DNA of 64,000 nt from Hippophae tibetana (taxonomy: Eukaryota; Streptophyta; Magnoliopsida; Rosales; Elaeagnaceae): contig JAZDXN010000026.1 of NCBI GenBank assembly GCA_037013495.1, forward strand, positions 3,410,001 through 3,474,000, in the 5' to 3' direction. This document shows positions 42,811-50,500 of this stretch, one piece after another. Numbering within the stretch: the first letter of the stretch is position 1; every line of letters starts with the position of its first letter. The notes beneath the pieces were generated by a model. The model was not told where the DNA came from, did not search any database, and worked only from the letters and a program-made list of their open reading frames with translations. The position numbers were made by a program, and so were the translations under genes.

Positions 42811-43100
42811 TGATGAGTGCTCAAAAAGCACTAAAATAACCATGATTTTATGTACCTTAATTGATTAAAAATACATATATTTATATGTTTTATCATATAT
42901 TTATATAAATTTGTCTTTTTCGGAATCACGGGTATTTTTATTGTTTTTCAGGTATTTTGGCTTAAAAACGCAATGTAAAGACTTAAAGAGGAATATTTGA
43001 AGCAATACATCACAAATATATCAATAAATAAGTGAGAAAAGGTCAACAAACATGGAAAAATCGGACGAAATGGGTCGAAAAGGTCAAAAAGACGGAAATC

Positions 43101-43380
43101 GCGCGTCGCAGCCCGGCCGTGCGCGCAGCCCAGCGCCCCAGCGCCCAGCCGCGCGCGCCCCAGCGCCCAGCCGCGCGCGCCCCAGCGCGCCCCAGCGCCC
43201 CATCCCGCGCGCGCCCGCGCGCGCTGGCATGCCCAGCTGCGCGCAACGCAGCGCGCTGGCACTGTTCACGCGCGCCGAGCTGCGCGCAGCGACAGCCCCA
43301 GCGCGCGCGCGCAGCGCCCAGCAGCCGCCCATCCGCGCGCCCAACGCGTTTTCGCCCCATTTTTCACGTGCAGCCGCCCC
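43101..43380. other. GC-rich, CpG-dense low-complexity block in the 5' LTR U3
   Basis: About 280 bases made largely of GCGCGC, CCCAGCGCCC and GCCGCGCGCGCC strings, roughly four-fifths G+C by eye, inside an element and satellite that are strongly AT-rich. It lies just upstream of the G-box, TGACGTCA sites and TATA box. Overlapping ORFs on both strands come from the base composition and are not taken as genes. The dense CpG makes it a likely target of DNA methylation, and the alternating purine-pyrimidine runs could favour unusual DNA structure; both are inference. Confidence 0.85.
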
Positions 43381-43498
43381 TGTGACGTCATGCTGACGTC
43401 ATTGATGACATCAGCAAGTCCAATACGCGTTTTTACATTTTTTAATATTTTTTTAACATTTTTTTACTCATTTTTTCTCTCCATCCTCACCTATAAAT
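43365..43498 (+). promoter_or_regulatory. LTR promoter: G-box, paired TGACGTCA sites, TATA box (5' LTR)
   Basis: CACGTG (G-box) is at 43365-43370. Two perfect TGACGTCA palindromes, 11 bases apart start to start, are at 43383-43390 and 43394-43401, followed by the related TGATGACATCA from 43404. TATAAAT is at 43492-43498. TGACG pairs with this spacing resemble as-1 elements bound by TGA-type bZIP factors in plants, and CACGTG binds bZIP/bHLH factors. Transcription would start near 43525. This suggests stress- or hormone-responsive expression, but only the motifs are seen. Confidence 0.72.
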
Positions 43499-44270
43499 AC
43501 CCCCCTTCCATTCACTTCAAAACACACCTTCAAAACTCACTTCTCTCTTCTTTCTTTCTCTCATTTTTTAGTTTTTAGTTTCTCTTAGTTTCTTTCTAAG
43601 TTTCTAAGCTTTTCTTAGTTTTTCTCTTAGTTTTTAGTTCAATTCTCTTAGGTTTAGTGTTCTTCTCTTTTTGAGAGGAACTTGTAATGTTTTTGTAATA
43701 ATTTAGATTTTTGATTCAATATATGGAAGTGCAAATTCCGCTCGGAGGTTTTCTAGCAACGGGAATAGCGTCGAAGTTCTGTAAGGATTTTATTTTCTTT
43801 ACAGTTATTTTTATGCTTTATTCTTACATGTTATATTCAACTTGTCTGTGGTTAAATTTAACTATGCTAGCTGTTTAGTAAAAATGATGTAATAACGACG
43901 TTGTTATGCTTGCGAAATATTAAATAGGTAAAAATCTTTAAAATGAATTGATTTTGTTTTTATTCAAGATTTTATATTAAGAATGTTAGAGAGAAATATA
44001 TTATTTTTCATTACAAACTTAAACCCGAAAATTAGATTTTAAGGTTTAGTTATCCGGTCTAATTTAGAGTAGTGCTCTTTTATTTGTTGGTACAATCGCC
44101 CGGTAGTTAGAGTGAAACTCTATTTCAAAAGTTTTTATAAGAATTATTATGAGAAAATGTATTGACAACATGTTTTCAATAGTGGTTTTAAAACTTGAAA
44201 GTTAGTACTCGGATAATTAAATTCTTAGGTTTAATTTGGACACCTTGAATAAAGTTTAAACTGTCTAACC

Positions 44271-44416
44271 CCACCAAAGGTGGCATTTAAATGGTTCATT
44301 TTCAATCTCTTAGAAAAAGGAATTAATTTAATTAAGCATATTAGTTATCAACCCCACCCATAGGTGTTAATTGATTTGTTTAGTTAACAAAGAATATCTA
44401 ACCCCACCAAAGGTGG
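44271..44416 (+). other. Three small CCACC/GGTGG hairpins in the LTR R-U5 region
   Basis: CCACC-AAA-GGTGG occurs at 44271-44283 and 44404-44416, and CACC-CATA-GGTG at 44355-44366, each preceded by AACCC or a close form. Between them the sequence is AT-rich and unstructured. They are transcribed as part of R-U5 and recur in the 3' LTR at about 55959-56104. Their role is unknown. Confidence 0.6.
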
Positions 44417-44900
44417 TATTTATATAAAAAAGAGAGAATCAATAAAATGTCAATTTATATCTTTAATAACCTAGTTAATATGAGCAAGCATAATTAATTT
44501 AGTTATTATATCCATAAATACTCCGCTAATATAAATGATAAAAATTTGAATGAACATTTATTGAATCCGTATATATGTTTATTTCTAGATAATTATTTAT
44601 TGAATTTGTATCTATGTTTATTTTTATGATTTTAGATTATATTTAATTAATCTGTATATATGTTTTATTTTATGTTATTAGATTAGGAACACACAAAACC
44701 AAACTATCGTGACAGGATGTTTAGGATTTAATTTCGTTTTTAAAAGATTGAATAATAAGTTAAAAACCACATACATTCCTTCCTTAGATCGACCTTGGGA
44801 GTATACTTATCATTTTCTACGAAATGATTCGTGCACTTGCGAGAGTTTTATAAATATTAAAACCAAAGTATTTGCGGGAATCGGCGATGCCGGTTTTCGT

Positions 44901-44965
44901 TCATCAAGTTTTTGGCGCCGTTGCCGGGGATTTGGTCATCAAGTTTTTGGCGCCGTTGCCGGGGA
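44901..44965 (+). repeat. 35-bp tandem duplication of LTR end plus primer binding site
   Basis: The 30 bases from TCATCAAGTTT to the end of the primer binding site at 44930 are followed by TTTGG and then repeated exactly at 44936-44965, giving a second full binding site at 44948-44965. The 3' LTR supports the first copy as the true boundary. If priming used the second site, the LTR edge copied would extend to about 44941. Confidence 0.9.
44913..44930 (+). promoter_or_regulatory. Primer binding site for tRNA-Asp
   Basis: TGGCGCCGTTGCCGGGGA lies six bases after the LTR end. It is complementary to the 3' end of plant tRNA-Asp including the terminal CCA (tRNA ends CCCCGGCAACGGCGCCA). This is where minus-strand DNA synthesis is primed. 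Athila-type elements commonly use tRNA-Asp. Confidence 0.93.
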
Positions 44966-45425
44966 AGGAATAGCGTTTTTAAATTATTTATCAAAATTTT
45001 AAAAAACATTTTTGTGCTGTAAATAATTGTGATTTTTTTTGTTTTAATAGAAAAAATAATAATCAAATTTCAAATTTCAAAAGAAATAAAAAATTAAAAA
45101 AATTAAAAAAATTAAAAAATTAAAAATTAATTTTTTTTAATTGTAAAATAATTTAGAAATTTGAAATTTAAAGTAAAAAATTTTACCGTTCATGAATAGT
45201 AAAAAAAAAAAAAAAAAAAAAAATTAAAAATTCAAAATTCAAAATTTTTTTTTTTTTAAGTTAATAAGAAATAATATAGCGTGAATAGTAAAATAAAATT
45301 ACCGTTCATGAATAATAAAAAAAAAAAAAAAAAAAAAATTTTAAAATTCAAAATTCAAAAACAAAACTTTTTTTTTAAGTTAATAAGAAATAATATAGCG
45401 TGAATAGTAAAATAAAATTACCGTT

Positions 45426-45459
<34 letters not shown>

Positions 45460-45520
45460 ATTACTTGAATTTATACCTAATTAACTAAATAACATGAAAA
45501 GTAAAAATCTAAGAGAGTTC
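44966..45520 (+). other. AT-rich leader with long A-runs and a 116-119-bp repeat
   Basis: Noncoding leader between the primer binding site and the structured hairpins. The string ACCGTTCAT recurs at 45185, 45301 and 45420, each time followed by a long A-run (45201-45223, 45317-45338, 45429-45458). The intervening TTAAGTTAATAAGAAATAAT and GCGTGAATAGTAAAATAAAA strings are also repeated. The short ORF across 44709-45002 merely reads through the LTR/PBS junction. Nothing protein-coding is supported. Confidence 0.8.
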
Positions 45521-45525
45521 TGTCT

Positions 45526-45631
45526 AGGAGACTAGTTCTTGGAAGCCTTTGTGCCACTAGTCTTTCCTGGGAACGTTGCTCTGGTTAGGAGAATGGTATT
45601 TAAGGTGCCGTTTGCACCACCATTCTTTCCT
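45526..45631 (+). other. Two tandem covarying hairpins in the leader RNA
   Basis: Hairpin 1: AGGA-GACTAGT (45526-45536) pairs with ACTAGTC-TT-TCCT (45556-45568). Hairpin 2: AGGA-GAATGGT (45587-45597) pairs with ACCATTC-TT-TCCT (45619-45631), extended by an inner stem GGTGC/GCACC (45604-45608 with 45614-45618). Both are followed by TGGGA, in units of about 61 bp. The stem sequences differ between the copies, yet both strands of each stem changed together, so pairing is kept. By position this could be a packaging or dimerisation signal; that is inference. Confidence 0.78.
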
Positions 45632-45689
45632 GGGAGCACTCTTGGTTAATACTAATTATGTTACAAAAAAATAAAAATAAAAAAATAAA

Positions 45690-45829
45690 TAAAAAAAAAA
45701 AAAAAAAAATTTCTTTTTTTTAGGGTTTAACTAGTTTTGTTTAGTGTTTTGTATAAAATAACATGTAAATTTTATCTAAATTTTTTTATTTTGTTGACAG
45801 GAGTTTTAAATTTACGTTTACAATAGTCT
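45690..45829 (+). other. Leader end with A-run and candidate 3' splice site before gag1
   Basis: A run of 19 A (45691-45709) is followed by a T-rich tract and TTTTATTTTGTTGACAG ending at 45800, a good plant 3' splice-site match, 29 bases before the first gag1 ATG. A possible donor is CT/GTAAGG at 43781 in R-U5; splicing these would remove the primer binding site from a subgenomic RNA. Only the motifs are seen. Confidence 0.4.
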
Positions 45830-47167
45830 ATGCGTGGTAGGAGATCCTTAGGAAACCCCCTTACACCATATGTAAATAAATTTCATAAATTTAAGCAAGT
45901 GTCAACAAAACTGGATTCTACCCATCAACCTGTTTTTGAGCCAAACATAGAACCAAGTCTTAATCCTTTACTAGAACCAAAAGAAATGGAGGAAAACCAA
46001 CATATTAGGGAAACCACGATGAAGGAGTTTGCAAGACCGGTAATAGGCACGACAACTGCCGCTATCCAGTTGGGGGAGGCTGCTCGGAATTACGACCTTA
46101 AAAATATTCATTTTTCTATGCTTCCTTCCTTTTATGGGTTACCTATTGAAGATTCTCTTTCCTTTATGAGAGATTTCTATGCTACGGTCCAAACATTCCC
46201 CCTCGGTATTCTAAACGAAGATCAACTTAGGATGAGATGTTTTCCCTACACTCTAAAGGATAAGGCCAAAGCTTGGTTGATGTCACTTCCCCCAGGTTCT
46301 CTGATGACATGGGGTAACATTTACAATAAATTCATGGGAAAATTCTATTCCCATCAAAAAACATCAGAGTTGAGAGGAAAGATTGCTACTTTCTCTCAGA
46401 TGGATGGAGAACCATTCCATGAAGCTTGGGATAGGTTCAAGATGTTTCTCACTCAGTGTCCCCATCATAGCTTTCCCCTGCAGTTGCAGAACCAATTCTT
46501 TTACGATGGACTTACACAACAATGTCATTTCATTGTCGACAACGCTGCAGGAGGAGCAATAGGAGAAAAGACTGCCTCAGAGACGTATAACCTCTTTGAG
46601 ATGTTGGGTGCTAATTCCCAACAGAAAAGCTCCCGAGTGAGAAAAGCTGGAGTTCATGAAATCGACTCCAGTAATGAAGTTCAACAACAACTTGTTCAAC
46701 TGACTAAGCAAGTTGCCCTTCTCGCTACACAAACCAACACCAATAATGATCAATATGGTTTGTATAGCAACATGGGACATGGTACTGAAGCCTGTCCATA
46801 TCAAGGAGAAACAACTGGACCTGAACAGGTCAATGTGTTGGGAGCATATCAACAGAGACCAAGGTTTGATCCCAACTCAAATACCTATAATCCTGGGTGG
46901 AGAAGTCATCCAAATTTCTCTTGGAGGCAAAACAACCCTCCTTTCACTCAAGGCTCAAACCAGGCAGGTCAGCAATTCCACCCACCTATTCCAAGAAGCA
47001 TTCCCAATAAACCAACCCTGGAGGACAACTTGAATTCTTTTATTCAAGTCTGTAGGGATAATCAATCTAAAACCAATCAACGGTTGGACTCTGTGGAAGC
47101 TTCTATCAAAAAGGTGGAAGTTCAAGTTGAACAGTTAGTTGAACATTTGCAAAAAGGCAAAGACTAA
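45830..47167 (+). CDS. gag: Gag1: free-standing second Gag with broken zinc knuckle
   Basis: A 445-codon ORF encoding a retrotransposon Gag capsid-like protein that would assemble virus-like particles in the cytoplasm. Residues about 64-262 match the start of the downstream Gag-Pol at roughly 70% by eye (shared blocks include [43 protein letters not shown] and VDNAAGGA). The C-terminal tail (about 390-445) is charged and probably coiled coil, and it ends where Gag-Pol continues into its protease linker. The zinc-knuckle position reads Y309, Y312, H317, C322, so both leading cysteines of CX2CX4HX4C are tyrosine. The start is uncertain: ATG at 45830 has a weak context (T at -3), whereas Met53 (45986, gaaATGG) aligns with the Gag-Pol start and has a strong context, giving 393 residues. 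No stop or frameshift interrupts it. It could be an accessory capsid, a decoy or a relic. Confidence 0.9.
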   Translation: MRGRRSLGNPLTPYVNKFHKFKQVSTKLDSTHQPVFEPNIEPSLNPLLEPKEMEENQHIRETTMKEFARPVIGTTTAAIQLGEAARNYDLKNIHFSMLPSFYGLPIEDSLSFMRDFYATVQTFPLGILNEDQLRMRCFPYTLKDKAKAWLMSLPPGSLMTWGNIYNKFMGKFYSHQKTSELRGKIATFSQMDGEPFHEAWDRFKMFLTQCPHHSFPLQLQNQFFYDGLTQQCHFIVDNAAGGAIGEKTASETYNLFEMLGANSQQKSSRVRKAGVHEIDSSNEVQQQLVQLTKQVALLATQTNTNNDQYGLYSNMGHGTEACPYQGETTGPEQVNVLGAYQQRPRFDPNSNTYNPGWRSHPNFSWRQNNPPFTQGSNQAGQQFHPPIPRSIPNKPTLEDNLNSFIQVCRDNQSKTNQRLDSVEASIKKVEVQVEQLVEHLQKGKD

Positions 47168-47354
47168 TTCAATGAAGAGGAGACATTGAGTTTTTCATTC
47201 TGCAATCTCCAAGCAACGTCTTACTAGAAGACGCTAAATTTTAGTCCTGTATGGGAGGTCACCCATTATTGTATTTTCCTTTGTTTTAGTTTGCGTGTAA
47301 TAAAAATTCAGATGAAATAAAATTCGTTTGTTTCAAAAATTCTGTCCATTCGCT

Positions 47355-47388
<34 letters not shown>

Positions 47389-47513
47389 TATTAGGTTCCT
47401 TGCACTTTTTGCTTTTACGTTTTATCAAGTTATACATATTTCTTAGAGATATCTACTAAAAGCAAAATGTTGATACACAATAGGAGGAGGATCATTTTCA
47501 ACTACAAACAACC
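47168..47513 (+). other. Spacer between gag1 and gag-pol
   Basis: 346 noncoding bases: a two-hairpin module (47217-47266), two AATAAA strings (47299-47304, 47316-47321), a run of 28 A (47362-47389), and a T-rich stretch with a possible 3' splice site TATTTCTTAG ending at 47446, 67 bases before the gag-pol ATG. How gag-pol is translated behind gag1 is not settled; splicing to 47446, reinitiation and internal initiation are all possible. Confidence 0.7.
47217..47266 (+). other. Two-hairpin module after the gag1 stop
   Basis: CGTCTT (47217-47222) pairs with AAGACG (47228-47233) around ACTAG, and ATGGG (47251-47255) pairs with CCCAT (47262-47266) around AGGTCA. The same pair of hairpins, with similar sequence, follows the gag-pol stop. 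Confidence 0.7.
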
Positions 47514-50500
47514 ATGGGAGATGCTGAAGATAGGCGGAAAAAGATGAAAGAATATACAATGCCAATCATTGGCAATGTAACTTCCGGTATCCAATTACAA
47601 GAGGCTGCAAGGAATTATGAATTGAAAAAGATTCATTATTCTTTGTTGCCTTCCTTTTACGGTATCCCTAATGAAGACCCTTTGCATTTCATTCGAGAAT
47701 TCTATGCTATTGTCCAAACCTTTCCACTACATGCAATTAATGAAGATCAACTTAGGATGAGGTGTTTTCCTTACACTCTCAAAGATAAAGCTTGGTCATG
47801 GTTCATTACTCTACAGTCAGGTTCTCTTAAAACTTGGGAGGCAGTCTATGAAATTTTTATGGGTAGGTTCTATTCCCATCAAAAGACTGTTGATCTAAGA
47901 ACAAAGATAGCAACATTTTCTCAAATGAATGAAGAGCCCTTTCATGAAGCTTGGGAACGATTCAAACTCCTTTTCATTCAATGTCAAAATCATAGCTTTC
48001 CCTTACAGCTACAAAACCAATTCTTTTATGATGGATTGACACTACAGAGTCAATACATGGTTGATAATGCTGCTGGAGGTGCTGTAGGAGAAAAGACCGC
48101 AGAGGAAACCTATAATCTTTATGAGCTGTTGGGTTCTAATTCCCAACAAAGAGGTGGTAGAAGGAAAGCAAAGGTCAATGAAGTCGGCTCTGATAATGAG
48201 ATAACCTTGCAACTTGCTGAATTGACTAAACAAGTGAAATTCCTCACTTCCCACCAAATTTCAAATCAAGAGGTATGTGAAGTGTGTTGTTCAATTGGGC
48301 ATGGTACTCATAATTGTTCAAATACTTGTGATTCTAGTGTCGATGCCATAGAGGAAGTTCAATCTTTTCAAAGATATCATCCAAACACCTATAATCACCC
48401 AGCCTACACCCAATATCCAACACTAAGGTCAGATAACAACCACCCTTACCCACCAAGCCAATCTTTTAAGCCAACCTTAGAAGATAGCTTGAATGCTTTT
48501 ATTCAAGTTAGTCGTGACAACCAATTGATGACTAATCAAAGGTTGAACACCATGGAGGCTTCGGTTAAAAGGATTGAATCTAAAGTTGGGCAACTGGCTG
48601 AACAAATGCAAAAGAAAGAACCAGGAAAGTTGCCCAGTCAACCAGAACAAGCAAAGGATGTTAGAACCCTTCGAAGTGGTAAGGTAGTCAATACTAGTTT
48701 ACCTGAAATCTCTAACAATCTACCTTGTAGTTCAGGTAACAAAGAAGGCGATACTCTAATCTCGCAAAAAGGAGAAACAAGTGTTAAACTTAACAAGCCT
48801 TCTGAAAAACTCATTGGGGGGTCATCTGACACCCCCAAAATTCAAAAGACAACAGAACCACACCAGATACAAGTACCTTTTCCCCACCGGTTGAAAGAAT
48901 CCAAACAAGATAAGCAATTCACTGATCTTTTTAATATGCTCTCTAAAGTAAATATCAATTTACCATTATTAGAAGTGATCATGAATGTGCCCTCATATGC
49001 CAAATTTTTCAAAGAGTTGAACACTAAGAAAAGGAGGTATGAACTGAATGAACGAGTAGTAGTATCAGAAATTTCTAGCGCTGTACTTCAGCACAAACTA
49101 CCCCCTAAGTTGAAAGACCCTGGAAGTTTTATTATAAACATAACTATGGGGGATAGGAAGGTTGCTAAAGCAATGCTTGATTTAGGTGCTAGTATAAATT
49201 TGATGCCCTACTCTATATTCTTACAACTCAATCTAGGGGATTTAAAACCCACAACTATGTCCCTTCAACTTGCAGATAGATCTCTTAAATATCCAGAGGG
49301 AATAGTTGAGGATGTTTTGGTACAGGTAGACAAACTGATAATACCTGTTGACTTTGTGGTTCTGGATATGCAAGAAAATCCAGCATTGGACAGAGAGCAC
49401 ACAATATTGCTTGGTAGACCATTTATGGCAACTACTAAAACTATTATTGATGTCCAAGATGGAAATTTGACAATGACAGTCTTAGGAGAGACTGTTCATT
49501 TTAAAGTTTTTGATTCTTCACCTTTCCCTTCTATTTCTGCCATCGATGAAATATTCGATGTTGATCCTTTGGATAATCTTGTCCAAAACACCTTTTTCCG
49601 AACCAGAATAGAAGACAAGCTTGAAACCGTTCTTACACTTGAAAAGGTTGAAGAAGATGTAGATGAGGAAATAAAGGGGTACCTTGAACAACTAGACAAT
49701 AATGAAGTGATGACAAAATCTAGTACACTTTTAAATCTACCCAGTTCTTCATCTATTAAAGAGGCCAATCCACCTGAACTTGAACTCAAAGACTTACCTG
49801 AGCACTTAAAATATGTGTTTTTGGGAGAAGGGGAAACTTATCCAGTGATAATTTCTTCAACCTTGACCAAACCACAAGAAAAGGAACTCATCAAAGTGCT
49901 TAAACAGTTTAAGAAATCTATAGGTTGGAGTATAGGGGATATAAGAGGCATTAGTCCAACAATGTGTATGCACAAGATCAACTTGGAGGACGGTGCTAAA
50001 CCTGTACGAGAGGCCCAAAGAAGACTAAACCCAAACATGCAAGAGGTAGTTAAGAAGGAAATTCTTAAATTATTAGAAGAAGGGATTATCTACCCTATTG
50101 CAGATAGTAAGTGGGTTAGTCCAGTGCATGTGGTACCAAAGAAATCTGGGATAACAGTTGTTAAGAATGACAAAAGTGAATTAGTGCCCACTAGAATAAT
50201 CACTGGATGGAGAATGTGTATAGATTTTAGGAAACTAAATTTATATACGAAAAAGGATCACTTTCCTCTTCCATTCATTGATCAAATGTTGGAAAGATTA
50301 GCTGGGCACGAATTTTACTGTTTTTTGGATGGACTGTCTGGATATTATCAAGTACCCATAGCACCAGAAGATCAGGAAAAGACCACATTTACATGTCCTT
50401 TTGGGACATTTGCTTTTCGCAGAATGCCATTTGGGTTATGCAATGCCCCTGCCACGTTCCAGAGATGCATGATATCCATTTTCTCGGACATGGTGGAAAA

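Larger units (their letters stand above)
42811..44906 (+). repeat. 5' LTR (2,096 bp)
   Basis: It runs from TGATGAGTGC to CGTTCATCA and matches the 3' LTR base for base except for two substitutions that I found (43567 T against 55255 C; 44549 A against 56237 C) and three indels. The 5' copy has 32 and 43 extra bases in the GC-rich block and lacks a 9-bp repeat (TGTCAAAAA) present in the 3' copy. U3 is about 0.7 kb up to the predicted start near 43525. R and U5 together are long, about 1.4 kb. The end at 44906 is fixed by the 3' LTR, which stops at the same TCATCA. Confidence 0.96.

Noticed and set aside
42948-43396. Overlapping Ala/Arg-rich ORFs on both strands of the LTR GC block
   Set aside because: GC-rich sequence lacks stops in several frames at once. 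The equivalent ORFs in the 3' LTR change frame because of the 9-, 32- and 43-base indels.
44709-45002. 97-codon ORF across the LTR end and primer binding site
   Set aside because: It reads through the LTR/PBS junction and its duplication; the 3' LTR version ends differently. It is noncoding leader.
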